From positions 3,116,760 through 3,180,759 of the forward strand of contig RCTD01000002.1 of the NCBI GenBank assembly GCA_014898415.1: 64,000 nt of DNA. Direction: 5' to 3'. The stretch is from Stromatinia cepivora. Lineage: Eukaryota; Ascomycota; Leotiomycetes; Helotiales; Sclerotiniaceae. Each line of letters starts with the position of its first letter. The first letter of the stretch is position 1. Of the stretch, positions 23,875 through 35,150 are shown piece by piece. The notes under the pieces were generated by a model that saw nothing but the letters and a program-made list of their open reading frames with translations, was not told the DNA's origin and made no database searches. Both the position numbers and the translations under genes were made by a program.

Positions 23875-24891
23875 ATGAACATCAATACCTGGACTAGAAG
23901 ATTAGTTGGGCAAAATCACCCTACAATCTAAGCTTACTCCACCTTCGACCAAAATAAGGTCATACATGATCACGATCATCCTGTAAAGAAAGATGCAGAT
24001 TCGAGTCAAAAATTCAAACATCGAAAATCATCACGAAAAAATGAAATAGAAAGATTTTAATTATACACAAACTCTCATATTGGGATATACAAATTCTACC
24101 TTTATTGCTTACCCGAACAATACGAAAAAAACTTCATATTCCGAGTACATCTTAAAATTATGTGCAATCCGGGACTATATGTTAGAAAGATTACGCTTGG
24201 TAGATCTAGCTTATAACATTATAGGCAATGGGTTCTTTTTATGTGTCTTTCGGTCTAAGGAAAGGATGTATATTGGTTCAGAGCTGTCAGATATATCATT
24301 GGAAGATATCATTCATTGTACAATCCTTCTCAACGAAGATCATCTATATTAAATCAGATGATTTCTGTACTGTGTTATCTTTACGAAAGAACCTGTGAAT
24401 CAGGAGTAGGATTTATTTACAATAATATTGATGCTTTTAATATCTTTCTTAAAAGAAATAGAACGGTAAAACTTGCAAACTTTAATTCTAAAGTAAACCC
24501 CAGGATAAGTATCCCTGAAAATTGTAGTACAGATTTGCATGGGCTAAGCGATTTGACAATCTACATAATCACTCAGAGCTCGGATCGTCCGATGACCCAT
24601 ACACTTCGCTAAAAGATGTTATCGGGGAATGCAACCGGGAAAGGTTTAGACGCCAGTTTCGAATCATCCCTGGAGTTTCTAGATTTCTATAAAATGTGTT
24701 TTTCTTATGAAGGAGATATGCGCAATCTTTTGAAGGTTAGTTTGTGCTTATTCTATTATTGTCTATATTTTGCTAATTAATAGCCGAAGTACCATTTTTT
24801 GAAACGTGAAGAGAGACAATATGAATGTTTGATATCGTTGGTATATAATGTTGAGAGAGTTGCTGTTAGAGAATGTGTTCCAATCAGTTAG
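23875..24891 (+). pseudogene. Decayed protein-kinase-like gene
   Basis: Readable text in order: an N-terminal piece from ATG 23876 (MNINTWTRRLVGQNHP), an N-lobe-like stretch at 24080-24350 (RLVDLAYNIIGNGFFLCVF), and a C-lobe stretch at 24358-24612. There VGFIYNNIDAFNIFLKRN and TVKLANF stand where active kinases have HRDxxxxN and DFG. A TAA at 24610 replaces a likely CAA, after which the frame stays open. A clean 48-nt intron (24736-24783, GT...CTAATTAATAG) joins to a final exon beginning PKYHFLKRE and ending at TAG 24889-24891. The HRD aspartate corresponds to an Asp in NNIDAFN, while the DFG glycine is absent. Several stops and frame changes make expression unlikely. Confidence 0.55.
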
Positions 24892-26660
24892 TATATGTAG
24901 TAAGCTAATGGATAGCCCTGGACAGAACCTAGACATCCTGGAAGACAGAACGACATTATCAAATTGTTCGGGGACCATATATAGATATGCAAAGGCAAAT
25001 CACAACATTGGGATTGATTTGTAAACCATTTTCTATATTATTTCTGCTTTCCTATTAATAAACAAGTATTTTGTTCTTTGTGAATTAGTGCTATAGGACA
25101 AGCTTGTATATTTTGTAGTTTCTTATATCATAAAACATTGAGTTGCAGATGCATGGGTCAAGGGTCAAGGGTGTGTACCGTGCTGTCGGGACAAGTCATG
25201 TGCAACTATACTGTACTTCATATTACATTAAACATTTTCTATACCATAGCACTTGGAGTATTTTATAGGGTGGCTTTTAGGCTGGTTTTACCCCGGTTTA
25301 CCCCAGGTATACCCTACCCTTTGCCCAACCCTAATACAGCGGGGCCGGAGTTGTTTAATGTACTCATTTGAAGGCGTCTCCATTTTGAAGTTGAATAGGG
25401 ATTGGGATTGATTGATAGTTGAAAATTTATTGAAGTTAAAGAAAGATAATCGAATACAATATGATAATTGAAATGATAAAAACTGTATCTATACATATTT
25501 AAGATAATTTAAACACACTTCTGACATAAATGTTATATCCAACGATTGATAAGACCAACAAATCCATTTCGAATATCCTTTCAAAGATATTTAAACAAAA
25601 CAAAACGACATTATCGATATTCGGCGATTTACAATCTACCTGATCATTTCATTTCCAGGATTGAGGTTCTAATCACTAATAAATTAAAGACTCCAATCAT
25701 ATATATTTGTTGTCTCGATTATATCAAATCTAATACAATATACTTTACTCGAAAGGTATATAGTATATCCTTCCTTGATATATAATTCTATAATTATATA
25801 AAAAATATATTTTTGTAATTATTATATTCATAAAGAAATATAGTTTTAATTAAAATACCCTATATATATTCCAAAGTGATCTAGGTACCTTGAAAATCAT
25901 CTATAACTCGAAAGATACCAGGAGAAGCTTCCGATAAGATGTTAAATCCATATTAGAAATTGAATAAGTTATTTTTGTATTTAAGAAGATTTTCAATTAC
26001 ATACAATCATTTTCTCGTTGGCCCTACTAATCGTCACAGTATTATAGTAATTTGTACTGATGGTATTAGGATACATAGAACCGTTTTGCCCTATATACAG
26101 GGAAGGACGCATTAGGATTGAAGAGATTGGGAGTGAATATGAAGCTTCAGGCATGGTTATGGCGGAAGTAAAAGGATGCATCCTGTATATTGGGATAACA
26201 GGGAAGCAACGATAATCGAAGCAGAGTAAAAAGAGATATAAGAAGAATATAATGAATAAGATGAAAGATGATACAAGGTGGATTCAGTTTTTATACTGTG
26301 AGATGAGACGAGTATACACTGGCTGCTCAGTTATACAAGATTTCTTTTACAAATAAAATTGCATCCATCACCATAGTCTCGGAACGCTACCCAATTTTGT
26401 CTGTATACATCATTTCAAGATTCAGAAAAACAAAAGGCTAATGATATCCTGGAAGATGTTTTTCATGAAGAAATGCATCCAATCTTTTCCATGCTTTAAT
26501 TATCAACATATAACACCCTTCTTTTCTCTTTTCTGCTAAAATGAAACAGGAAAGTGGATGAGAGTTCACGCGTGTTGTGCACAAATATTGGCGTTGGCTG
26601 CAACCAGGATTAAAGTTACTGGGTAAGTTTTATCCTGATCTTGTTCAACAACGGCAAGGA
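24892..26660. other. Mixed-composition region without an assignable gene
   Basis: Composition alternates between balanced (25130-25400, 26000-26230, 26560-26660) and AT-rich. At about 26007-26220 a plus-strand frame reads a hydrophobic stretch followed by CPIYREGRIRIEEIGSEYEA, with one stop. It may be a remnant of a small secreted protein, but there is too little to call. Around 25270-25350 the plus strand is rich in tacccc/ttgccc motifs. Confidence 0.4.
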
Positions 26661-26990
26661 TCAAAAGCAATGTTCATGCACAGCCTGTACTGATATAGTG
26701 GTATGTATATTTGTCCCCTCAAGGATGAGACCGGGGTTTGGCAAAATTCTAACATAGCAAATTTTAGAACAATAACGCGAAATAATCTGCTCCGGGGCTT
26801 CCAACATCATCCGAGATTTGCAGGTCCATACGAGTACGTGTCCATCTGCATTGGGACCTGTCTGCATTGCCTTGTATGTTAGGATATATCATGATGTAAG
26901 TGTATGGTATTAATGTATGACCGACATCGTTAAATGGACACTTACTGGAATCCTAGGCGACATAATTTGTTTGCCAATAGTTGGGTACAT
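26661..26990 (-). CDS. Small two-exon hypothetical protein (84 aa)
   Basis: Exon 1 is 26990-26946 (MYPTIGKQIMSPRIP) and exon 2 is 26870-26661. The 75-nt intron has donor GTAAGT, branch CTAAC and acceptor ACAAG. Both exons are in phase 0, giving AMQTGPNADGHV...VQAVHEHCF. Perfect splice signals with matched phase in an otherwise decayed area are the reason to believe it. There is no signal peptide, transmembrane span or domain I recognise; four cysteines are present. It could be the 5' end of a longer gene whose later exons are lost, since the DNA beyond the stop also has near-normal composition. Confidence 0.5.
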
Positions 26991-28303
26991 AGCTGAGATG
27001 AAAAGAAGTAAGTGGGTTCTTATATAGGGTTTGTATTCAAAAGAAAAAGCTCTCTATATATTTTCATTACTTATAGACAAATAAATAAATCTTAACTTGA
27101 ACTTCTCTATAACAAAATACGAGCCTGTTGATATATATAGGCACTCACTTCAATTACTACTTTCTACTACATCAATATTCTTAACGATACCGTATACCCC
27201 ACTGTGATGATATTAATTTCAGGTTCTCCGCAGTTTCCACCGAATCATTGAAGGTTTCACATAGCTTCATACCTGATTATGCCTTCTTACGCGATTAGAT
27301 GTTTTAAAGGAATAAGATATCTTACCAATCAACCCGAATGCAACATCAAGAACCTCTACATTGGAGATAAAAATGTAGAGAGGATGTTCTATATGTCGGA
27401 GATAGGACAATAAAGATATGGAAAACGATAAGATACAATTATATTTACAAATGATGAATAGTAATTCACTATCCTAGCTATCCACTCTCCATTGGTATAC
27501 TCTGGGATGCAAAATAATGCACAAGTTATCCACTTAAGACAGCTATCTTTTTGCAATTTCCGCTCCCCTTACTAACATATAGCCAACTATTCATTGTTAC
27601 TATATGAGAATCATAATTGTAAAAGATTAACTTCTTCCCACCTGCTCATCCCGCCTACCCATACCATCCTCACATCCCATCTTCCTAATCTTCAACATCA
27701 CTAAAATATGAAACCAAATACCCAATAACACCCCAAACCGACAGGATTGAACAATACAAACATCCCCACAACTTCCGTATATATATATAATCGATAATCT
27801 CAAATAGTTTTACAAAAAATTTATTTCTATATATTTAAATATATTCATTAGTAACTATAAATTACAAACAAAACTTTGCTTGAATTCACCTTATAATACT
27901 GAAATCCAATTATTTGCTAATAAAAACTATTGCTCAAAATCTCCGTTGAATTCTTAATAGACATAGTCAGATAGGTGTATGATGAGGATGGGAATACTAT
28001 TGAAGGAAATAGTGTAAGGAATGAATAAAGTATCTTATTTTTGAGCTGGCTCGAATATAAGCAGTCATCTGTTTCTTTATATTGATTGATCTCGAAAGAT
28101 AATTCAAATTCATTTCTTCACTCGGGACAATATATCCACCCCCTTGTTGTTCCCCTTGTTGTTCTATATTGTGAACAGAAAAGGAAAAAACACTAATGAT
28201 TTGATTCTAACGAGATTAATATTTCCCACAACAATCATTATATCCTGCAAAAAGTATAATTCTAGATTAATTACAGAGCTTGATGATATCATCCGGATAT
28301 ATA
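26991..28303. other. AT-rich intergenic region
   Basis: No gene, repeat or RNA is recognisable. A C-rich pyrimidine stretch lies at 27640-27780 and an AT-rich low-complexity stretch at 27780-27960. Confidence 0.4.
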
Positions 28304-28483
28304 ATGGCCAATGACATCCTGTACAAAATGCTGAATTTATCCTATGTTGATTCTTTGTGATGCGAATATGTCCTTTGCATCGAAGGTAAGGATGTGAAAT
28401 CAAAAAGAGAATATCCAAAGATGCTGGCGGAGGAACTGAAGTTAATAGTAGAAAAACCTGATGCTAACTTTGTCCGTACCTGA
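28304..28483 (+). pseudogene. Gene fragment with one stop, family unknown
   Basis: From ATG 28304 the frame reads MANDILYKMLNLSYVDSL, a TGA at 28358, then CEYVLCIEGKDVKSKREYPK and on to a TGA at 28481-28483 (LAEELKLIVEKPDANFVRT). The amino-acid balance, with amphipathic Lys/Glu-rich stretches, looks like genuine coding sequence rather than chance. Upstream the same frame stays protein-like back to about 28240 except for one TAA. I cannot place it in a family. Confidence 0.35.
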
Positions 28484-29199
28484 GACCAATCAGATTAACC
28501 CTTTGATATTACCCATTAGGAAATATACAAATAATAATTATTATGGACTCGTACCAAGCCCTTTACGTAAAGGCATTTATGACAAAATGAAAACGAGTTA
28601 GTGTGAGAGGAGCTGAAAAGAACATTCCAACAAAACTGATAATAATAAAGTGTGGGTGGGCTTGCTCCGAGTCTATACACCCCCAGCCTTCCATCCAACC
28701 GGAACTAGACTACTTTTGTAAACTGACTGAGAGCTTTTGAAAAGTAAGCATTCGCTCATCAACCCCTATCATCTTGTGGTAGGATGAAAGTACTGAATAG
28801 ACTAACTCATGCGGCCAGAAAGTGTATCACACTCCACCTAAACTTGAGTGGTAGTTCAGCCCTTGTCTTTTAATCCTGCCAATCTTTTGGTGGACCTTCT
28901 TGCATTAAAGAGTGAAGTGTAGAATATTTTCTGATCATACGACTAGTACTTTCTTGAATATAATTAGATAGCCCTTGTCTTTTAGTCCTACCAATCTTTT
29001 GGTACATTACTCTTGTATACTTTCTGGCTGCACGACTAGGTTGCTTGGAATGAGACCAACATTGGCAGCTCAAAATATATGATTGGACAAATGAACAAAC
29101 TGGATAATTTTTCAAAATTTTAGCTTCGAATCTTCCTGAATTTTTATAGATCAATCATGTGATAGATCTGTATAGAGGGTGGGTATACAAGCCTTTTCC
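28484..29199. other. Non-coding region with an imperfect 113-bp direct duplication
   Basis: The segment agcccttgtcttttaatcct (from 28858) recurs at 28971 with two transitions, followed in both copies by ccaatcttttggt and then by related catacgactag/gcacgactag text. Minus-strand frames here (for example 28870-29154) have no recognisable domain. Confidence 0.6.
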
Positions 29200-29355
29200 C
29201 TACAATTTTCATACCGGAATTCTGAAATTTTGATCGGTATTCCTTAACCTATCGGAATTCCGGTATTTACATATAAAAATTAAGGTTTTATGGAAAAATA
29301 ACCGGTATAAGCGGGATTCTGGTATAAAGATGGCCAGTATAGCGGGGTTCTACTG
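29200..29355. mobile_element. Right end of a possible pogo-like DNA transposon remnant
   Basis: The end reads GCGGGGTTCTACTG followed by TA. In reverse complement this is TA-CAGTAGAACCCCGCT, the form of pogo/jerky-type terminal repeats. Inside it are repeated ggaattccggtat and ccggtataagcgggattctggtat blocks, typical of subterminal repeats. I could not find the matching left end, so the element is partial or rearranged. Confidence 0.4.
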
Positions 29356-29357
29356 TA

Positions 29358-30326
29358 TAATATTCATCCTTACATTTATACGGTCAACCTATTAATAATC
29401 TGGTTTTGTCTGAGCTTTTAAAGCGAAAATAATTTAGTGACAAAAAAAGCCATAGTATCATTCTCACTAAACCATTTCCGTAATCCATCTGAAGGAAAGT
29501 CGGGAGACCACAAGACTCCTTCAATCTCAAAATATCGAACGATAAGTATACTATTAGTAACCCTATTCAGATATTAGAATCCTATAATGAAATATAGACT
29601 CTAGAATCTTTATTGGAAAAGGAGAAGATATATAATTCCATTTTATTCGAATAATTATATAACTTAATTCTTTAGTTTATTAATTTGCTATATAATATTT
29701 ATATATTGTTTTTTATAGAATCGAAAATTAGAATTGAAAAAACGTTTTCCAAAACCAATCGAACCAAAAAAAACCAAAAACCAAAAAACTCAATATTAAT
29801 AATAATTATTGAAATTTATAATATTATTTTGCTATTTAGTATAAAAGATCAATTTCAGATATGAAAAAAAAACCCAATATAATTTTGGCAATCTTTCGAT
29901 AATCAGTATTCTGGAATATCAATTCAAAATGAATTAATTGAAATTGCTACAATTGAAATATATCTTATACTTCAAAATTTAATATTTAATATCATCCTAT
30001 AAAGATTGATATCTAATATCATTCTCAAAAAAGTTTATATTAGTTTCTTTTATCAATTTATATTATTGATAAATTATAAACAAAACATTATAATAAATAA
30101 TCTATATATTATTCTTTATTAACGATTAATTAAAATATTCAAATAATATAAAAAGATTATTGATGAAACTAATATTATCAAAATGAATTTACAAATTTGA
30201 ATCATTGCTGAATTTAAATATAATAAAACATATATGATTTTTAATAAAGGTACTTTGTTTTTGATTCCATTGATATCAGATAATATATAAGTTAATATCT
30301 TTTCTATTTTTGAGATTAATATATTA
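29358..30326. other. AT-rich decayed DNA
   Basis: Heavily AT-biased sequence with no readable frames beyond scraps. I see no LTR, inverted repeat or gene signal, and the source of the decay cannot be told from the sequence. Confidence 0.4.
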
Positions 30327-31250
30327 ATGAAGAATTCAAACTCCTTAAGAGATACAGAGTTCGATAAAGTAATATTTCATTTGAAGAATGAAAGTATTAT
30401 AGAACTATCAAATCAATTTGAGATTAATATAGTAATCAATCAAATCCTAAATTCCGCCCTTATTCCATTTCGATAAGATATTATTGATTCAAGGATTATT
30501 ACTTCTGATCTATCTATAGAATCAAGAACTGTCTCTATCAATCCTTTTATCGAATCAAAAAATATTACTGCTAGTTCATCTATCAGTCCAAGGATTCCTA
30601 CTGTCGAACCAAGGACCTTGCATATCGATCCTCCCGTTGAATCAAGAACCGTCCCTACTAATCCTTCTATCGAATCAAAAATTATTACTGCTAGTTCATC
30701 TATCGATCCAAGGATTCCTATTATCGAACCAAGGACCTTGCATATCGATCCTTCCGTTGAATCAAGAACCGTCCCTGCCAATCCTTCTGTCGAATCAAAA
30801 ACTATTACTGTCAGTTCATCTATCGGATCAAGGATTTCTCCTATCAAACCCAATTCAATATCTCCGATTTTAAATCCACCAGAAGCAGCACAGGAACCGC
30901 ACTTTTCGCCAAGTGAGATTTTATCAGGATATCATAATAAGTCGAAAGGGTTAGGTATACAATTAGAGCTGCACAACTCCTATAGAAAACGAAGACATAT
31001 GGATTCAGTATCCACTCCTGATCCAATTCTGCTCCCATCATTGAATGCCTCTGATCATCTATCATACAAAAAAATGAAATCGTGTTCGATAGATAAGAAT
31101 AAAATGGAGAGATTTTTTGGAAAACGTTTTTTCGATAGTATAATGGAAAGTTATAAGAAATCTGAAGATTTTAATCATAAAATTATTGATATTATTTATA
31201 TATATTATTTATATATTAATTTCAAAGACGATTTTATATTCAAAATATAG
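30327..31250 (+). pseudogene. Repeat-containing Ser/Pro-rich protein, one in-frame stop
   Basis: From ATG 30327 (MKNSNSLRDTEFDKV) a single frame of 308 codons runs to 31250, interrupted only by TAA at 30474-30476 (from CAA by one transition). The middle contains a tandem repeat of about 120 bp, 40 codons, at 30480-30600 (degenerate), 30600-30719 and 30720-30839. Each copy has the core VESRTVPxNPS.ESK and SSSI..RIP. The C-terminal part has a basic patch (YRKRRH) and ends in an AT-rich hydrophobic stretch. Family unknown. The repeats and composition suggest a disordered protein. With one stop it is a recent pseudogene, unless the first 49 codons are not part of the gene. Confidence 0.5.
30600..30839 (+). 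repeat. 120-bp tandem repeat inside the Ser/Pro-rich frame
   Basis: Two nearly identical 120-bp copies, marked by ccaaggaccttgcatatcga at 30611 and 30731. A third, more diverged copy lies directly upstream. Differences between copies keep the reading frame. Confidence 0.85.
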
Positions 31251-31534
31251 ATATATTCATTGATTAGAAAAGATATCTTCCAATCTTCCAATCTATAATA
31301 AGAGAAGGTAATGGTTTAAAAGATCTATTTAACGATATATTGATCAAGGGTATAGAAATAAATCTATATAAATAAAAAGAATTAAAACAGAAAAAACAAG
31401 GTGTTACGAACCTCAACTATGAAACGAAGGCTAGCCGAAAACGGGCCGAATTGTATGCTAGTTTGAAGAGTTTTCATCTATATAGATAGAGAATTCTTTA
31501 ATACAAGTGGGAAAAGTAATGAAAAGTCTTGATT

Positions 31535-31830
31535 CTAAAACCAAACTGTCGGAATATGAATCACATGCATGGTAAGGATGGTAAGGATCACGTGCCCATT
31601 AATGCTTGCACTAGTGGCTCGGTATACATCGTTATATAGCTCCTCACCTTTTATAGATTCTAGCTCTTTAGGCAAATCAAAACATGTTACCAGAAGAGTT
31701 GAATACGTTCGTTGACAAGCTTCATTTCCTTGTATACAATTATCCCGATACAAATCTATTGTTATTCGAATATTAGCCGATTCTTTATCATAATTCTTAT
31801 ATAAGGAATTACTTTTGTATTTAGAATATT
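31535..31830 (-). pseudogene. Coding remnant, family unknown
   Basis: The minus-strand frame stays open from about 31830 to the TAG at 31535: KYSKYKSNSLYKNYDKESAN, then YRDNCIQGNEACQRTY, LLVTCFDLPKELESIKG and LTMHVIHIPTVWF. There is no clear ATG before the AT-rich boundary, so the N-terminus is lost. Cys and charged residues are placed as in real protein, but I recognise no domain. Confidence 0.35.
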
Positions 31831-32166
31831 TTCTAATAATGATGATGATATTAACGATTATAAAATGAAGATGATATTAAGTTTCAAGATTAATAGAATT
31901 ATTATATTTAATTTATTTTATAATTAATTTTTCATTATTAATTTAAATCTCTTAATATTTGCTACAAATATTAATTATTTATTAGGAAATTTGTAATTCT
32001 TTTAAAATACTTTTGTATTAAGATAAATAGAAATCGCATCTTTTATATTAATATCTATATAACTATAATCAAAACCAGATATGGCTTTTTATAATATGAA
32101 TTTAAATTTATTAATTTCGTCGAATATATATTATTCAATATTCTTGTAATCATTATTAATTATTTG

Positions 32167-32332
32167 TGTTAACTTTTGGTGCAGGAAGTAGTAGTATTGT
32201 TGATTATATAGGTTGAACTAAGGATCTATAATTCTAATAGGAGTAGAATTGAGGTTATCCCTAATTATGGTCTATGCACCATTGTGATCACGTGACCTTA
32301 ATTCTAATCCTATGATGGCCTTATTTCCAACA
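32167..32332 (-). repeat. Copia LTR, left (166 bp)
   Basis: Starts TGTTAACTTTTGGTGCAGG and ends TTATTTCCAACA on the plus strand. Preceded by atttg. Confidence 0.92.
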
Positions 32333-33475
32333 TTTCTTTATTGAGGATATCCTATTCGATCCTTTTAGGTTATTAATCCTAACATTTTCTTGAACCTTTC
32401 GAAAGCAATCTTTACACAAAACTTCATCATTCCATCGACAACTATATCGTATATATTGATATAACTAGTGGCGATTTTTTCCTTTTCTGTTAAGTTCCTA
32501 ATAAAGTGATAACTAATATCTATATATTTGAATCGTTCGTACAAACATAGATTCTTAATTAAAGCTAAAACACCCTGATTATCACCAAGCATCTGAACCG
32601 TATTTCTGTTTTTTTCAATATAACTTGATCTAAATAGGTCTTTAAGCATTTGTGCAACCCATCTCCCTTATTTGATGAACATTGCCATCACAATATATTC
32701 TGATTCCGCACTAGAAATAGCCACAGATATTTATTTCTTACTAGCCTATAATATAAAACCTTCATAAAATATTATAATTCTCTTTGAAACACTTTTCCAA
32801 TTATATTTGTTATTAACCCAATCTGTATTTATATATACCTTTATTGTATTGTCAGGTATATTATATTCTTTATAGATATCAGATTGTATTCTTTTTGGTC
32901 CGAACCATAATTTCTATTTGATTGTTGATTGTAGATATTGTATCAGATTCTTTAAAGCTATAGTATAATGTTTTGTTGGTTTTGTTATAAATTGTGAAAA
33001 TCTTTCAATTAAGAATGTTATATTTGATCGAATATATATTATTGGATAAATTATATTTTCTATTCGTTGTTGATATTCATTCATATCTATTAGTTCATTA
33101 TTATTGATTGCTAGCTGAAGATGGGTATAATCCATTATTGATAGTTTCTTGGCTTGGTATTGTTTATATATAATACTGTATTTAATTAGTATAATATCGA
33201 GATATTCTTTTTGATTTATAATTAATATATACGCTTTTCTATCGCGAATAATTTTAACATTTAGGATTTTACTAATTTCCTCTAGATTCTTAATATTAAA
33301 ATGAATCGATAGCTTTTTATTAAATCAAATGATTTGTAATGATGTACGTGATGCAATAACGATATCGTTGATATATATTAGTAATATTATATTATGGTTT
33401 TTAAATATATATAGATATAGGTCTACCAAATTTTATATAAAGTTTATATCTAAAAGCTTTTTCTTCAATAGTAAA

Positions 33476-33625
33476 TGTGACGAACCCAACGAGCGTTTAG
33501 AGATCAACCTTAGAATTAAAAGCTACAGAGTTAAAGAGAGTGTGTTACGAAGTTATATATATAATCGGCTCGGAGCTTAATACTGTACTAGCCCGATTGT
33601 ATGCGATCACGTGTATCTTGTGATA
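33476..33625 (-). repeat. Left LTR of Gag-only element (150 bp)
   Basis: Starts TGTGACGAACCC and ends TATCTTGTGATA. On the minus strand this is the 3' LTR. Confidence 0.93.
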
Positions 33626-33694
33626 CTATCCTTTTCTTCTGAAGAGTTTGTCTCGAATTCATTTTAAATGAATAATTTAAGTACAAAATGATCA

Positions 33695-34834
33695 TTAATC
33701 TTTTTTTGATAAAAATTTTTGATGTGCGAATTGTATTATAGCCAATGAATATGTATTTATTGTATTATGTGCCTTTTTCAAGTGATCTTCAAAATATCGG
33801 TCATTGATTATTTCTTCTAGATCCTTATCATCATTGTTTTCGGGCTTAGTAGTCAATGTAATAGTTGGAATAGGTTTTTGTCGATTTCGGACTTCTTGAT
33901 GCGGGTTTAGCGGACAGGTTTGTACCCAATGAGAGTTATTTTTACATCGTATGTATTTATTTTGCTTGCGCAAGAGAGTTCTTTCAGAAGGGGAAAACTC
34001 GGGTGTTTGTATGTGGGGTAGAATCAAGGTACGATCGGGTTTATCCGGTTGGGTATCAAAAGGGCTGAGGGCACCAATGACATTAAGGTTGCTAATGTCT
34101 ATTGGATCGTGGTTCCGAGAGTGGGATGGATTCTGCAATATATGTGGGGCTCTAGGTTTATTAGAGTGGGATGATGCAGGGAATCCATTCGTTGTACGAG
34201 CAGTTAGTTGTTGTATGATTTGAACAAAGTTGGGATAGGAGCGGGGAAGAGAAAGTTGTTGAGAAAGACGATTTCTAAGAGTAATATTGAGTCTATTGCG
34301 AAAGGTTGAGATTTTATTTGAATCGGGTCAATTCTGATTTTTGGCTTTGTAAAGGGTCCTTTCGAATTTTGCAATATAGGTATATAGAGAATCGGTTCCT
34401 TGTTTGAGAGTGAATAGCTTATCTTCGGCTTCTTGAACTTTATTCGGATTGTTGTAAATGTGTATGAGTTGATTCAGGATCGTTGTATGATCTAAGGGAA
34501 CGTTTTGATCAAGAGAAGAAAGCTGAGGTAGTATTATAGTTTGTATGTGAGATTCGAGATTGAGATAAACATAGTAAAATTGAGCTGTAGAGTTGTCGAT
34601 CGTAGTGTTGTCTATTTGTAGTTTCGTTTGAATCGAGGGAAGCCAGGTATCGAACTTTTGAGAGTTATTATTGAACTTTTCAGGATCAGGGAGAGAGGGT
34701 TTTGGACGAGAAGGAGTATGAGCAGTAGGAGTGCGTTCGAGAATCAGGGAGCGTAGGAATGAGATTTCATCCCGCTGATGAGTCATTTCGTTACGAAGTT
34801 CTGCAATCGCGAGGTTTATCGAATCGTAATCCAT
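33695..34834 (-). pseudogene. Gag of the compact LTR element, one in-frame stop
   Basis: Starts at ATG 34834 (MDYDSINLAIAELRNEM) and continues in one frame for about 380 codons, with a single TGA at 34330-34328 (likely from TGG or CGA). The first half has the retrotransposon capsid-like pattern PSLPDPEKFNNNSQKFDTW, then IQTKLQIDN and LFTLKQGTDSLYTYIAKFE, as in fungal gypsy Gag. The second half has a degenerate zinc knuckle at about 33957-33900 (YIRCKNNSHWVQTCPLNP), in which the first and last Cys and the His remain. There is no protease or RT. With one transition it would be intact, so it died recently. Confidence 0.85.
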
Positions 34835-35000
34835 AGTTTAGAAATTAAGGGTAAGAAAAAAGACAACACTTTCGAATAATATCAAGAAGATCTATGTGCA
34901 AGTGAGAGAGCATGAGTGTGTGTCTAGACAGGAGCAAGCGGAGTGTGTATGAGTATGTGCAGATGTTATTTCATTTCTTATTTGGAAGAGCTTTTAATAA

Positions 35001-35150
35001 TGTGACGAACCCAATGAGCGTTTAGAGATCAATCTTAGAATTAAAAGTTATAGAGTTAAAGAGAGTGTGCTACGAAGCTATATATATGATCGGCTCGGAG
35101 CTTAGTACTGTACTAGCCCGATCGTACGCGATCACGTGTATCTCGTGACA
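35001..35150 (-). repeat. Right LTR of Gag-only element (150 bp)
   Basis: Starts TGTGACGAACCC and ends TATCTCGTGACA. Same length as its partner, with a small number of transitions between them. On the minus strand this is the 5' LTR. Confidence 0.93.

Larger units (their letters stand above)
33476..35150 (-). mobile_element. Compact Gag-only LTR retrotransposon, 1,675 bp
   Basis: Two 150-bp LTRs (33476-33625 and 35001-35150), each starting TGTGACGAACCCAA on the plus strand. The target duplication gtaaa lies at 33471-33475 and 35151-35155. The interrupted copia RT sequence is restored when it is removed (compare 37050-37090). The interior, 1,375 bp, carries one minus-strand gag frame with a single stop and no pol. 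The right LTR keeps GTGACA where the left has GTGATA. Composition is much more balanced than the host, so it arrived after most of the RIP damage. It must depend on another element's enzymes. Confidence 0.92.

Noticed and set aside
31402..31416. gttacgaacctcaa, also at 46400, resembling an LTR start
   Set aside because: At 46400 it is coding sequence of the SET gene (EVRNT), and no second LTR or target duplication is present at 31402.
33951..34223. Plus-strand 90-codon frame
   Set aside because: It is the antisense shadow of the gag zinc-knuckle region of the compact LTR element.
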